Shown: positions 25,302-34,486, counted from the first letter of the stretch. The stretch is 52,404 nt of DNA from Actinomadura kijaniata NBRC 14229 (GCF_001552175.1 NZ_BCQR01000079.1:1-52404); one strand, 5' to 3'. Made by a program: numbers and translations. The notes: generated by a model not told the origin, from the letters alone.

Positions 25302-25832
25302 ATGGCGACGCGCGAGTACGAGATCGGACCGGAGCACGGACGGCTGGCTCTTCGGACGGGACGCAGCGGGCTGGGCCGCCGCGCGGGCCACGACCTGACG
25401 CTGGAGGCCACCCGCTGGCGCGCCACGGTCACCGACGACGGGCAGGCCCCGGCCGTCGAGGTCGTCGTGGAGGTCGGCGGGATCGAGGTCCGCGAGGGGA
25501 CCGGCGGGGTGCTGCCGCTGTCCGACCAGGACCGCGCGGAGATCACGCGGAACCTGCGCAAGGTCCTCCAGGCGGACCGGCACCCGACGATCGTCTACCG
25601 GACCACCGGTGTCGCCGAGCACGAGCTGACCGGCGGGCTGACGGTCCTCGGCCGCACCGAGCCGCTGACCGTGACCGCCGAGCTCACCGGGGACCGGGTG
25701 ACCGGGTCGGCGACGGTGCGGCAGACCCGGTGGGGGATCAAGCCGTTCTCGGCGTTCTTCGGCGCGCTGCGGCTGGCCGACGACGTACGGGTGGAGTTCG
25801 ACCTGACGCTGCCGGAGAAGCCGGGATCCTGA
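25302..25832 (+). CDS. YceI family protein
   Basis: A 176-residue lipocalin-like beta-barrel protein; YceI proteins bind isoprenoid-type lipids. The start YEIGPEHGRLALRTGRSGLG, the middle block DQDRAEITRNLRKVLQADRHPTIVYR and the end QTRWGIKPFSAFFGALRLADDVRVEFDL are family features. There is no signal peptide, so it is probably cytoplasmic, as many actinomycete members are. ATG at 25302 is chosen because the fold begins right after it. It converges on the ABC-F gene with 15 bases between stop codons. Confidence 0.85.
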   Translation: MATREYEIGPEHGRLALRTGRSGLGRRAGHDLTLEATRWRATVTDDGQAPAVEVVVEVGGIEVREGTGGVLPLSDQDRAEITRNLRKVLQADRHPTIVYRTTGVAEHELTGGLTVLGRTEPLTVTAELTGDRVTGSATVRQTRWGIKPFSAFFGALRLADDVRVEFDLTLPEKPGS

Positions 25833-25847
25833 GCGGCCCCCGCGGGG

Positions 25848-27491
25848 TCAGCGCCCGCGGACGACCCGCCTCTCGTCCCACACCGGCTCGGCCGACTCGT
25901 ACACCGCCCCGTCCGACCCGAACACCAGGAACCGGTCGAACGACCGCGCGAACCACCGGTCGTGCGTGACCGCCAGCACCGTGCCCTGGTAGGACTCCAG
26001 GCCCTCCTGCAACGCCTCGGCGCTGGCCAGGTCCAGGTTGTCGGTCGGCTCGTCCAGCAGCAGCAGCGTCGCCCCGCCCAGCTCCAGCAGCAGGATCTGC
26101 AACCGCGCCTGCTGCCCGCCCGACAGCGTCTCGAACGGCTGCTCGGCGCTCAGTTGCAGCTCGTAGCGGGCCAGGGCGTTCATGGCGTCGTTGCGCAGCC
26201 GCGCGTGCTCGGTCATGACGATCTCGCAGGGCGTGCGCCCCGCCAGGTCGGGCCGCGCGTGCGTCTGCGCGAACAGCCCCGGCACGACCCGCGCCCCCAG
26301 CCGCGCCACGCCCGAGTGCGCGACCGGCTCGACGGGGGAGGCCCCGCGCGGAGGCTGCTCGGCCAGGCCCGCCAGCAGCCGCAGGAAGTGCGACTTGCCC
26401 GAGCCGTTGGAGCCCAGCACGGCGACCCGCTCGCCGTACCAGATCTCGGTGTCGAACGGCCGCATCAGTCCGGTCAGCTCCAGACCCTCGCAGATCACGG
26501 CGCGCTTGCCGGTGCGCCCACCGCGCAGCCGCATCTTGAGGCTCTGGTCGCGCGGCGGCACCTCCGGCGGCCCGGCCTCCTCGAACTTGCGCAGCCGCGT
26601 CTGGGCGGCCTGGTAGCGCGAGGCGAGGCCGTCGTTGTAGGACGCCTTGTTCTTCAGCGTCAGGACGAGCTGCCTGAGCTTGGCGTGCTCCTCGTCCCAG
26701 CGCCGCCGCAGCTCCTCCAGGCGCTCGTTGCGGTCGCGGCGGGCCTGCGCGTAGGAGGCGAACCCGTCGCCGTGCACCCAGACCCGCCCGGCCTCCACGG
26801 TGATGATCCGGTCGGCGGCCCGGTCCAGCAGCGCGCGGTCGTGGGAGACCAGCAGCACGGTCTTGGGCGTCTCGCGCAGGCGCTCCTCCAGCCACTCCTT
26901 GCCGGGGACGTCCAGGTAGTTGTCGGGCTCGTCGAGCAGCAGGACCTCGTCGGGGCCGCGCAGCAGCGCCTCCAGGACCAGGCGTTTCTGCTCGCCGCCC
27001 GACAGCGTCCGCACCTCGCGCCACCGGCACCGCTCGTAGGGGACGCCGAGCGCGGCCACGCAGCACGCGTCCCACAGCACCTCGGCCTCGTAGCCCCCGG
27101 CGTCGCCCCACCCGGCCAGCGCGGTGGCGTAACGCATCTGGGTGGGCTCGTCGTCGCGCTCCATCATGGCCAGCTCGGCGGCCTCCAGCGCGGCGGCGGC
27201 CTCGCGCACGCGCGGGGGAGCGGTGGTCAGCAGCAGGTCGTGCACGCTGGAGGCGTCGCGCACGTTCCCCACGAACTGCCGCATCACCCCGAGCCCGCCG
27301 CTGTGCGCGACGGTGCCCTCCTGCGGCGCCAGGTCCCCGGAGACCAACCGCAGCAGCGTGGTCTTGCCCGCGCCGTTCGGCCCGACCAGCGCGGCCGTCA
27401 CGCCGTCGCCGACCCGGAACGACACGTCGTCCAGCAGGATCCGCCCGTCCGGCAGCGTGTGGCCGACATGCCCCACCTCGACGTGGCCCAC
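25848..27491 (-). CDS. ABC-F family ATPase (ribosome-associated type)
   Basis: A 547-residue protein with two ABC domains and no membrane segments. Domain 1 has GPNGAGKTT (about 38-46), LSGGEQKR, LLLDEPDNYLD and VSHDRALL. Domain 2 has GSNGSGKSH, LSGGQQARLQIL, LLLLDEPTDNLD and VTHDRWFA. The linker between them (about 240-310) is long, charged and helical (RRDRNERLEELRRRWDEEHAKLRQ), as expected of the P-site tRNA-interacting motif. ABC-F proteins act on ribosomes in translation or antibiotic protection. The second Walker A has His in place of the usual Thr/Ser after GKS. GTG start at 27491. Confidence 0.9.
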   Translation of the reverse strand: MGHVEVGHVGHTLPDGRILLDDVSFRVGDGVTAALVGPNGAGKTTLLRLVSGDLAPQEGTVAHSGGLGVMRQFVGNVRDASSVHDLLLTTAPPRVREAAAALEAAELAMMERDDEPTQMRYATALAGWGDAGGYEAEVLWDACCVAALGVPYERCRWREVRTLSGGEQKRLVLEALLRGPDEVLLLDEPDNYLDVPGKEWLEERLRETPKTVLLVSHDRALLDRAADRIITVEAGRVWVHGDGFASYAQARRDRNERLEELRRRWDEEHAKLRQLVLTLKNKASYNDGLASRYQAAQTRLRKFEEAGPPEVPPRDQSLKMRLRGGRTGKRAVICEGLELTGLMRPFDTEIWYGERVAVLGSNGSGKSHFLRLLAGLAEQPPRGASPVEPVAHSGVARLGARVVPGLFAQTHARPDLAGRTPCEIVMTEHARLRNDAMNALARYELQLSAEQPFETLSGGQQARLQILLLELGGATLLLLDEPTDNLDLASAEALQEGLESYQGTVLAVTHDRWFARSFDRFLVFGSDGAVYESAEPVWDERRVVRGR

Positions 27492-27582
27492 GGGTCCCCC
27501 TCCTCCGGTCCGACCTCCGAGTCTCGGCCGGGCCCGGACGCCGGGGCAACCGAATTTCGCCGGGCGGGTCGCCGGGATGGGC

Positions 27583-27588
27583 TAGGGT
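27583..27588 (+). promoter_or_regulatory. -10 box (TAGGGT) with palindrome at transcript start
   Basis: TAGGGT fits TAnnnT. It is followed after three bases by the perfect 10-base palindrome GATGATCATC (27592-27601), which would cover the transcript start. The serine hydrolase gene begins at 27628. Confidence 0.4.
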
Positions 27589-27627
27589 GCGGATGATCAT
27601 CGACCGATCCGTCCCCCTGGAGCAGTG

Positions 27628-28899
27628 ATGACCGAGCATGCCCTGAACCGCCGCGATTTCGGGAAGTTCGCCGGGATGGCCGGGGCCGGAGCCGTGCTCT
27701 CCGCCTGCTCCGCCGAGCAGCGGGCCGCCTCCGCCGGCGCCGCCGCCGCGGCCCCCGCCTGGAAGGTCACCGGCAGGGCCCTGACGGGGCTGGGGGGCTT
27801 CGACGCCACGATGAAGAGGTTCATGACCGAGCGCGGTGTCAGCGCGGGCCAGCTCGCCGTCGTCCGCAAGGGCAGGCTGCTGCTGGCGCGCGGCTACTCC
27901 TACAGCTCCGACCCGCGCTTCGCCGTCCAGCCGACCTCGCTGTTCCGGATCGCCAGCGTCTCCAAGCCGATCACCGCGACCGCCGTGCTGCGCCTGGTCC
28001 AGGACGGGAAGCTGAGGCTCACCGACCGCGTGGCGAAGCTGCTCGGGCTGTCCACCGCCGCCGACCCGCGCCTGGCGAACGTCACCGTGCTGCACCTGCT
28101 CCAGCACCTCGGCGGCTGGGACAAGAGCCTGACGCCCGACGTGACGTGGCGCGACCTGGAGATCGCCAAGGCCCTCAACGTGCCGCTGCCGATCAAGCAC
28201 GCGCACATCATGCGCTACGCCTCGGCCCGCAAGCTGAACCACGCGCCCGGCACGAAGCCCGTCTACTGCAACTACGGCTTCCTGCTGCTCGGCCGGATCA
28301 TCGAGAAGGTCACCGGCCAGTCGTACGCGACCTACGTGCAGCGAACGGTGCTGGCCCCGCGCGGCATCACCCGCATGAGGCTCGGCCGCTCCCTCACCCG
28401 CGCGCCCGGCGAGGTCACCTACGACTCCATCCACACCACCCCGACGGTCCTCGACGGCTCGGGCCGGAAGGTCCCCTTCCCCTATGGCGGGTTCAGCCTG
28501 GAGACCCATGACTCCCAGGGCGGCTGGCTGTCCACGGCCGTGGACCTGGTGCGGTTCGCCGGGATCTACGACGGCGGCACGAGCGTGCTGAACGCGACCT
28601 CCGTCGGCCGGGCGTTCGCCAAGCCCGCCACCGGCGTCAACGCCGACGGCTACTACTTCGGCGCGGGCTGGATGGTCCGCCCGGTCAAGGGCGGCCTCAA
28701 CACCTGGCACGACGGCAGCCAGCCGGGCACCAGCACCCTGCTGGTCCGCCGCTTCGACGGCCTGACCTGGGCGGTGCTGTTCAACCGGCGCCAAGAGGGC
28801 AACGCCCCGAGCTTCGGCGCCATCGACGGCCTGCTGCACCAGGCCGCCAACGCCGTGAAGAGCTGGCCCACCGGGAACCTTTACCCCACCTACTTCTGA
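27628..28899 (+). CDS. Beta-lactamase class C/serine hydrolase, Tat lipoprotein
   Basis: A 423-residue exported serine hydrolase of the beta-lactamase/transpeptidase-like family. The signal has twin arginines (NRRDFGKFAG, 8-9) and a lipobox LSAC ending at Cys27. The nucleophile motif SVSK is at Ser110-Lys113. The YxN motif is YCN (213-215). A C-terminal HDGSQPG block stands in the place of the HxG/KTG motif. Such proteins are often esterases or D-amino-acid peptidases rather than true beta-lactamases. GGAG precedes the ATG at 27628, better placed than for the GTG at 27625. It is convergent with the MarR gene. Confidence 0.88.
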   Translation: MTEHALNRRDFGKFAGMAGAGAVLSACSAEQRAASAGAAAAAPAWKVTGRALTGLGGFDATMKRFMTERGVSAGQLAVVRKGRLLLARGYSYSSDPRFAVQPTSLFRIASVSKPITATAVLRLVQDGKLRLTDRVAKLLGLSTAADPRLANVTVLHLLQHLGGWDKSLTPDVTWRDLEIAKALNVPLPIKHAHIMRYASARKLNHAPGTKPVYCNYGFLLLGRIIEKVTGQSYATYVQRTVLAPRGITRMRLGRSLTRAPGEVTYDSIHTTPTVLDGSGRKVPFPYGGFSLETHDSQGGWLSTAVDLVRFAGIYDGGTSVLNATSVGRAFAKPATGVNADGYYFGAGWMVRPVKGGLNTWHDGSQPGTSTLLVRRFDGLTWAVLFNRRQEGNAPSFGAIDGLLHQAANAVKSWPTGNLYPTYF

Positions 28900-28906
28900 C
28901 CGCCGC

Positions 28907-29449
28907 TCAGGCGTCGCCGACCTGGCCCGGACGCGGGTCGGCGTCCAGCCGCTCGACCAGCCCGTCCAGCAGCGCGCGCAGCAGCTCGGTCAGCCGCGCG
29001 CGCTCCTCGGCGGTCAGGTGGTCCAGCAGGGAGTCCTCGTGGGCGAGCAGCTCGTCCACGGACTCCTCGATCAGCCGGTGCCCGGCGCCGGTCAGCCGGA
29101 CCGCCGCGGTGCGCCCGCGCGGCCCGCGCTCGGTGGCCACCAGCCCGGCGTCCTCGGCGCGCGCGACGCGCTGGGAGACGGCCCCGGCCGTCACCATGCT
29201 CGCCCGGCGCAGCTCGCCCGGCGTCATCGCGTAGGGCGGACCGGCGCGGCGCAGCGTGGACAGCAGGTCCAGGGTGGCCGTGTCGATCCCGAGCCGCGCG
29301 AGGGTGCGCCTTCGCTCGTCGCCCAGCAGCTTGGCCGAGCGCCACACCCGCGTGATGATCCCGATCGACTCCACCGGCGTGCCCGGCCGTTCCCGCGCCC
29401 AGGCGCGCTGGATCTCGTCGACGGCGTCGGGTTTGCGTTCCTCGTTCAC
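28907..29449 (-). CDS. MarR-family transcriptional regulator
   Basis: A 180-residue winged-helix repressor. The HTH core runs about residues 70-140: ATLDLLSTLRRAGPPYAMTP, then GELRRASMVTAGAVSQRVARAEDAGLV and the wing TERGPRGRTAAVRLT. Flanking helices form the usual dimer interface. It is divergent from an SDR oxidoreductase gene 49 bases away, with a TTTAG/CTAAA dyad between them, so it probably represses that gene and itself. GTG at 29449 has no ribosome-binding site but a TACGCT box seven bases upstream, so the mRNA is probably leaderless. Confidence 0.9.
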   Translation of the reverse strand: MNEERKPDAVDEIQRAWARERPGTPVESIGIITRVWRSAKLLGDERRRTLARLGIDTATLDLLSTLRRAGPPYAMTPGELRRASMVTAGAVSQRVARAEDAGLVATERGPRGRTAAVRLTGAGHRLIEESVDELLAHEDSLLDHLTAEERARLTELLRALLDGLVERLDADPRPGQVGDA

Positions 29450-29456
29450 CCGGCCT

Positions 29457-29462
29457 AGCGTA
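29457..29462 (-). promoter_or_regulatory. -10 box (TACGCT) for leaderless marR-family mRNA
   Basis: On the minus strand TACGCT ends seven bases before the GTG at 29449. Confidence 0.45.
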
Positions 29463-29470
29463 CAGAGAAG

Positions 29471-29482
29471 TTTAGACCTAAA
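29471..29482. promoter_or_regulatory. Candidate MarR operator TTTAGACCTAAA
   Basis: The arms TTTAG/CTAAA are perfect around a two-base centre, in a short AT-rich patch of the 48-base divergent gap. The site lies between the regulator's -10 box and the ribosome-binding site (AAGGAGGGG) of the SDR gene. From that position it could block both genes. Confidence 0.5.
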
Positions 29483-29497
29483 TATCAAGGAGGGGAC

Positions 29498-30217
29498 ATG
29501 ACCCGCACGGCCGTGGTGACCGGAGGCGGCACGGGGATCGGACGGGCGGTCGCGGCGCTGCTCGCGGACGCCGGGCTCGACGTGGTGATCACCGGGCGGC
29601 GCGAGGGCGTGCTGGCGGAGACCGCCGCCGCCCTCGGCGTCCGCGCGGTCGCCTTCGACGCCACCGACCCGGCCCGGATCGAGGCGGCCCTGCCCGCCCT
29701 GCCCGGACGCGTGGACGTCCTGGTCAACAACGCCGGCGGCAACACCGACCGGAGCCGCCCCGCCCCGGACGGCCTGGCCGGGGTCCGGGACGCCTGGCTG
29801 GCCAACCTGGAGACCAACCTGCTCAGCGCCGTCCTGGTCACCACCGCGCTCACCCCGCGACTGGCCGACGGCGCCCGCGTGATCACCGTGGGCTCGATCG
29901 CGGGCGCCCGCGGCCCCGGGTCCTACGGCGCGGCCAAGGCGGGCGTCGTCGCCTGGACCGCCGGGCTGGCGGCCGAGCTGGGCGCCCGGGGCGTGACCGC
30001 CAACGTGGTCGCCCCCGGCCTGATCGAGGACACCGAGTTCTTCGGCGACACCCTCACCGAGGAGCGCCGCCGCTGGAACATCGACCAGACCGCCGACGGC
30101 CGCGCCGGGACGCCCGCCGAGGTCGCCGCGCTGGTCGCGTTCCTGGCCTCCCCGGAGGCGGGCCACATCACCGGCCAGACGCTCCACATCAACGGCGGCG
30201 CCTACCTGGGGCGCTAG
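29498..30217 (+). CDS. SDR family oxidoreductase (FabG-like)
   Basis: A 239-residue classical short-chain dehydrogenase. The cofactor loop is TGGGTGIG (8-15), the NNAG motif is at 77-80, and the catalytic Ser133, Tyr143 and Lys147 are in place (SYGAAK). Arg34-Arg35 after the second strand (TGRRE) favours NADP(H). The C-terminus HINGGAYLGR is typical of FabG-like members. AAGGAGGGG precedes the ATG. It is divergent from the MarR gene and likely repressed by it. Substrate unknown. Confidence 0.9.
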   Translation: MTRTAVVTGGGTGIGRAVAALLADAGLDVVITGRREGVLAETAAALGVRAVAFDATDPARIEAALPALPGRVDVLVNNAGGNTDRSRPAPDGLAGVRDAWLANLETNLLSAVLVTTALTPRLADGARVITVGSIAGARGPGSYGAAKAGVVAWTAGLAAELGARGVTANVVAPGLIEDTEFFGDTLTEERRRWNIDQTADGRAGTPAEVAALVAFLASPEAGHITGQTLHINGGAYLGR

Positions 30218-30381
30218 CGGGCGGCGCCGAGCGGGCCCGGCGGCAGCCGGTGCGACGGGGCCTCCGCCTCGGCGGGGTCGTCACGGAGAGCGGGCACGTG
30301 AAGCCGGACCAGCGCGTTCGCGGACGATAACAACACCGGCACCGAACAGGTATTGCGTTATAGCCGGGTCGGCTCAGTTAG

Positions 30382-30387
30382 TACCCT
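30382..30387 (+). promoter_or_regulatory. -10 box (TACCCT) for leaderless proS mRNA
   Basis: TACCCT ends seven bases before the GTG at 30395. An in-frame GTG at 30410 is an alternative start with a GAAGG just before it. Confidence 0.4.
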
Positions 30388-30394
30388 CGTCAGC

Positions 30395-31843
30395 GTGAGT
30401 CGTGAAGGTGTGACGCCGCAGAGCGAAGATTTCTCAGCCTGGTACAACGAGCTGGTCGTCCAGGCCAAGCTGGTCGACCGCGGCCCGGTCCGCGGGACCA
30501 TGGTCATCCGACCGTACGGGTACCGGGTCTGGGAGCTGCTCCAGGCCGACCTCGACCGGCGGATCAAGGACGCGGGCCATGACAACGCCTGCTTCCCGAT
30601 GTTCATCCCCGAGTCCTACCTCAAGCGCGAGGCCGAGCACGTCGAGGGCTTCTCGCCGGAGCTGGCCGTGGTGACCGTCGCGGGCGGCAAGGAGCTGGAG
30701 GAGCCCCTGGTCGTGCGGCCGACGTCGGAGACGGTCATCGGCGAGTACATGGCCAAGTGGATCGAGTCGCACCGCGACCTGCCGCTGCTGCTCAACCAGT
30801 GGGCCAACGTGGTCCGCTGGGAGATGCGGCCCCGCATGTTCCTGCGCACCACCGAGTTCCTGTGGCAGGAGGGGCACACCGCGCACATCGACGAGGACGA
30901 CGCGATGCGCGAGACCCTGTGGGCGCTGGACGCCTACGCGGGGGTGGCCCGCGAGCTGGCCGCGATGCCGGTCGTGCACGGGGAGAAGACCCCCGGCGAG
31001 CGGTTCGCCGGCGCGGTCCGCACCTACACCATCGAGGGCATGATGCGCGACGGCCGCGCCCTGCAGGCCGGGACGTCGCACTACCTGGGCACCAACTTCG
31101 CCAAGGCGTTCGAGATCCAGTACCAGGACGAGGACGGCAAGCTCCAGCTCGCCCACACCACGTCCTGGGGCATGAGCACCCGCATGATCGGCGGCGTGAT
31201 CATGACGCACGGCGACGACAAGGGCCTGGTGCTGCCGCCGCGGCTGGCCCCTCACCAGGTCGTGATCGTCCCGATCGGCCGCAAGGAGCAGGGCGAGCAG
31301 GCCGCCGCCGAGGCCCGCAAGCTGGGCGCGGCGATCAAGGCCATGGGCATCCGCGTCCACGTGGACGACAAGCGCCCCAACCTGACCCCCGGCTACAAGT
31401 TCAACGAGTGGGAGATGCGGGGCGTGCCGGTCCGCATCGAGCTCGGCATGCGCGACGTCGAGAACGGCGTGGCCACCCTGGCCCGCCGCCTGCCCACGGT
31501 CGAGGGCCAGGGCAAGGAGCAGATCCCGCTGGAGAAGGTGCCGGAGCTGCTGCCGGGCATCCTGGCCGACTTCCAGTCGTTCCTGCTGGCCCGCGCCGAG
31601 GCGTTCCGCGAGGAGAACACCGCCGAGACCGACTCCTGGGACGCGTTCGCCGGGCAGGTGTCGGGCGGCTGGGCGAAGGCGTTCCACTGCGGGCGCGCCG
31701 AGTGCGAGGACGAGATCAAGGCCGACACCGCCGCCACGCCCCGGGTCATCCCGGCCGAGGCCCCCGAGGAGACCGGCACGTGCGTCAAGTGCGACCGGCC
31801 CTCCGCCTACGGCAAGCGCGTGATCTTCGGTAAGTCCTACTAG
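30395..31843 (+). CDS. proS: Prolyl-tRNA synthetase, archaeal/eukaryotic-like type
   Basis: A 482-residue class II aminoacyl-tRNA synthetase that charges tRNA-Pro. It opens PQSEDFSAWYNELVVQAKLV, has no editing insertion, and shows motif 2 in RPRMFLRTTEFLWQEGHTAH with GTSHYLGTNFAKAF and motif 3 in SWGMSTRMIGG. The anticodon-binding domain follows (HQVVIVPIGRK). The C-terminal domain has cysteines CGRAEC and CVKC, and ends in Tyr, as in the type with a C-terminal zinc-binding-like domain. GTG at 30395 fits a leaderless start. A strong hairpin follows the stop codon. Confidence 0.95.
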   Translation: MSREGVTPQSEDFSAWYNELVVQAKLVDRGPVRGTMVIRPYGYRVWELLQADLDRRIKDAGHDNACFPMFIPESYLKREAEHVEGFSPELAVVTVAGGKELEEPLVVRPTSETVIGEYMAKWIESHRDLPLLLNQWANVVRWEMRPRMFLRTTEFLWQEGHTAHIDEDDAMRETLWALDAYAGVARELAAMPVVHGEKTPGERFAGAVRTYTIEGMMRDGRALQAGTSHYLGTNFAKAFEIQYQDEDGKLQLAHTTSWGMSTRMIGGVIMTHGDDKGLVLPPRLAPHQVVIVPIGRKEQGEQAAAEARKLGAAIKAMGIRVHVDDKRPNLTPGYKFNEWEMRGVPVRIELGMRDVENGVATLARRLPTVEGQGKEQIPLEKVPELLPGILADFQSFLLARAEAFREENTAETDSWDAFAGQVSGGWAKAFHCGRAECEDEIKADTAATPRVIPAEAPEETGTCVKCDRPSAYGKRVIFGKSY

Positions 31844-31855
31844 GAGCCGACCCGA

Positions 31856-31889
31856 AAAGCCCGCGGGACCGCCAGGTCCCGCGGGCTTT
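31856..31889. terminator. Bidirectional terminator between proS and DUF6328 gene
   Basis: A perfect 15-bp stem, AAAGCCCGCGGGACC paired with its complement, encloses a four-base loop. It sits between the convergent stop codons at 31843 and 31896 and has A-run/T-run edges on both strands. Confidence 0.9.
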
Positions 31890-31895
31890 CGCGCG

Positions 31896-32507
31896 TCAGC
31901 GGACGTCCGCGCCCCCGCGGCTCAGCGGATGCTCGACGGCCTCGGCCTCGTCGGCCCGCTCGTCCTCGCGCTCGGCCTCCCGCTCGGTCTCCCGGCCCTC
32001 GCGCCCGTCGCCGTCGTCGTCGGGACGGCCCGCGCGGGCGACGGCCCGGCGGGTCAGCAGCGGCTGCACGAACCAGGCCCAGGACGCCAGCAGCCCCACG
32101 ACCGCCGCCGTCGCGACCGTCGCCCAGCCGTCGGTGAGCGTCTGCACGATCAGCGTGGTCGCCGCCGTGATCGAGATCGCCAGGGCCAGCGCCGCCGCGA
32201 TCCCGAACCGGTTGGCCCGGCGGATCAGCAGCGGCTTCTGCCCGGCCTGGAACAGGATGCGGTGCTGGATCGCCGGGGCGATGAAGCAGATCGACGCGAC
32301 CGCGGCCCCGAACAGGGCGATGTAGAACAGCACCACCCCGGTGTCGTCCACGGTGTGGAACCGCGCGGCGTACGGCAGCGTCAGCAGGAAGGCGAACAGG
32401 ACCTGCACGCCCGTCACCGCCACCCGGAACCCCTGCAGCAGCTCCATGAGCTGCCGGTCGCGACGTTCCTGCTCGGTCTCGTTGCGGCGGTTTTTGGGCG
32501 TGGTCAT
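31896..32507 (-). CDS. DUF6328 family four-helix membrane protein
   Basis: A 203-residue protein. The N-terminal block ERRDRQLMELLQGFRVAVTG leads into GVQVLFAFLLTLPYAARF and three more helices, to about residue 160. This is the DUF6328 pattern found across actinomycetes; function unknown. The C-terminal 40 residues are a highly charged Glu/Arg/Asp tail (EGRETEREAEREDERADEAE) that could form a helix. It lies 32 bases behind the PP2C phosphatase gene stop on the same strand, so it may share its transcript. A GGCGG stretch precedes the ATG at 32507. Confidence 0.82.
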   Translation of the reverse strand: MTTPKNRRNETEQERRDRQLMELLQGFRVAVTGVQVLFAFLLTLPYAARFHTVDDTGVVLFYIALFGAAVASICFIAPAIQHRILFQAGQKPLLIRRANRFGIAAALALAISITAATTLIVQTLTDGWATVATAAVVGLLASWAWFVQPLLTRRAVARAGRPDDDGDGREGRETEREAEREDERADEAEAVEHPLSRGGADVR

Positions 32508-32539
32508 AACCGCCGAATACCCCACAAAAAGCGCGATAA

Positions 32540-34486
32540 TCAGCTCAGGGACGGCGGGAGGACGCGCAGGGCCAGCATCGACACGTCGTCGCGCAGGTCC
32601 CCGTCGCAGTAGTCCAGCAGCGCCCGCTCCACCGCGTCGATCATCGCCTCGACCGGCTCGGTGGCGTGCGCGGCCAGGATCTCCATCAGCCGTTCCTGCC
32701 CGAACTCCTGCCGCACCGGGTCGCACGCCTCCAGCACCCCGTCGGAGTGCAGGAACAGCGTGTCGCCCGGCCCGAGGTCCACGGTGTCCAGCCCGGCGTC
32801 GAAGTCCTCGAACAGGCCCAGCGGCACGCCGCCGCGCGAGGTGGTCCGGATCACCCCGTCGGCGCGGACCACGATCGCCGGGGGGTGCCCGGCGATGCCC
32901 AGCGCCGCGGTGACGCCCTCGCCCTTGGGCCGCACCGTCGCCAGCACGGCGGTGACGAACCGGTCCTCCTCCAGCAGGGAGTCGTTGACCAGCGCCAGCA
33001 CCTCCTCGGGCGTCGGCTTCCAGCGCGACACCAGCCGCACCCCGTGCCGGGCGGTGGCGGTGACCGCCGCCGCGTCCTCGCCCTTGCCGCACACGTCGCC
33101 GAGCACCAGGCCCCAGCCGTCCATCGTGCGGAACACGTCGTAGAAGTCGCCGCCGACCTCGCCGCCGTGCGTGGCGGCCATGTACTTGCCCGCCAGCGCC
33201 ACGCCGGGGATCGACGGCAGCGTCTTGGGCAGCAGGCTGGCCTGCAACGAGTCGGCGACCTCGGCGCGCCGCCGGTACAGCCGGGCGGCGCGGATCACCA
33301 GCGCCAGCTGGCGTCCCAGGCGCTGCACCACGGCCAGGTCCATCAGGTCGAACGGGCCGTGCTCGCCGCTGCCGGTCAGCGTGATCGTGCCGAGGCAGCG
33401 CTCGCCGTCCTCGATCGGCACGCACAGCAGCGACGTCGCGCCGATGCGGGCGCAGACGGGCTGGCCGTCGGAGCACACGCCGAGCTGGTTCAGGTCCTCC
33501 ACGTGCGGGTGGACCGCGCTCTGCCGGGTCCGCCAGACGGTGTACGGAAGGGTGTCCTCGCCGGGCTCCAGCGCCTCCAGGGCGCGGGCGGACTCGTGGA
33601 CGCGCTCGTCGTCGTCGGCCGGGCCCATCACCACGACGCGGCGCAGCGTCTCCACGCCGGTGGAGCGGCGTTCGGCGGGCAGCGCGCCGACCGCGCCGAC
33701 GTGGCCGTTCTCGGTGAGGTCGATGATCGCCCAGTCGGCGAGCTCGGCGGCCAGCAGCCGGGCGCAGCGGCGGATCGCGACGGTCTCGTTGAAGACCGGC
33801 TCGTCCAGCAGCAGCTCGCCCGCCGTGGCCAGCACGTCCATCCGGTGCACGATCGTCGCGACGGCCTCGTCGTCCACCGGCGCGGTCTCGGCGGCCTGGA
33901 CGGGCGTGCGGTCGTCGTCGACGGGGGTGGTGGTCGGCCCGGCCGCGACGATCACCATGGGGTCGGGCTCGCCGCGGATCCACACCCGCACCATCGTGAC
34001 GACCGCGTCGACCGGGTGCTCGCGGCCCAGGAACCGCACCGCGACCCGCTGCCGCCGCCCGGTCCGCACCGCCGCCGCCAGGTGGGAGCGCAGCGCGGCC
34101 CGCGTCGCCAGGTCGCAGAAGGCCGCGAACTGCTTGCCCGACACATAGCCCGAGGAGGTGCCCAGCAGCGCCGCCGCCTGCCGGTTGACCCGCCGCACAC
34201 CGGCGTCGCGGTCCAGCAGGAACATCGGCACCGGAGCGTCCTGGAACACCGTGCGCAGCACCCGGCGCTCGCTCTCGGCCACCGCCGAGCCGCCCGCCGT
34301 GTCCACCTGGTCGGTGCCGAGGGTGTGCAGCGCCGCCACCGCCAGCTCCAGCTCCATCAGGGCGGCGTCGAGGGTGGCCCGCAGGTCCGGCCGCGGGAGG
34401 TTGGCGGCCTGGCGCAGCTCGGCGATCCGGCTCTCCAGATCGGTGATCTCGCGCAGGACGGTCTCAGGTTCGAGCTGTTCCGGCAT
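32540..34486 (-). CDS. PAS-GAF-SpoIIE (PP2C) serine phosphatase, RsbU-like
   Basis: A 648-residue soluble signalling phosphatase. A coiled-coil start (about 5-55) is followed by a PAS domain (about 75-185, FQDAPVPMFLLDRDAGVRRVN), a GAF domain (about 215-400) and the PP2C domain (about 410-645). Metal-binding acids are in GGEVGGDFYD (Asp447, Asp450), GDVCGKG (Asp464), HSDGVLE and DDVSMLAL. Such enzymes dephosphorylate anti-anti-sigma factors in partner-switching pathways. It has no kinase domain. GGGAGAG precedes the ATG at 34486. The next genes upstream on the same strand are GAF-ANTAR and CBS proteins. Confidence 0.92.
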   Translation of the reverse strand: MPEQLEPETVLREITDLESRIAELRQAANLPRPDLRATLDAALMELELAVAALHTLGTDQVDTAGGSAVAESERRVLRTVFQDAPVPMFLLDRDAGVRRVNRQAAALLGTSSGYVSGKQFAAFCDLATRAALRSHLAAAVRTGRRQRVAVRFLGREHPVDAVVTMVRVWIRGEPDPMVIVAAGPTTTPVDDDRTPVQAAETAPVDDEAVATIVHRMDVLATAGELLLDEPVFNETVAIRRCARLLAAELADWAIIDLTENGHVGAVGALPAERRSTGVETLRRVVVMGPADDDERVHESARALEALEPGEDTLPYTVWRTRQSAVHPHVEDLNQLGVCSDGQPVCARIGATSLLCVPIEDGERCLGTITLTGSGEHGPFDLMDLAVVQRLGRQLALVIRAARLYRRRAEVADSLQASLLPKTLPSIPGVALAGKYMAATHGGEVGGDFYDVFRTMDGWGLVLGDVCGKGEDAAAVTATARHGVRLVSRWKPTPEEVLALVNDSLLEEDRFVTAVLATVRPKGEGVTAALGIAGHPPAIVVRADGVIRTTSRGGVPLGLFEDFDAGLDTVDLGPGDTLFLHSDGVLEACDPVRQEFGQERLMEILAAHATEPVEAMIDAVERALLDYCDGDLRDDVSMLALRVLPPSLS

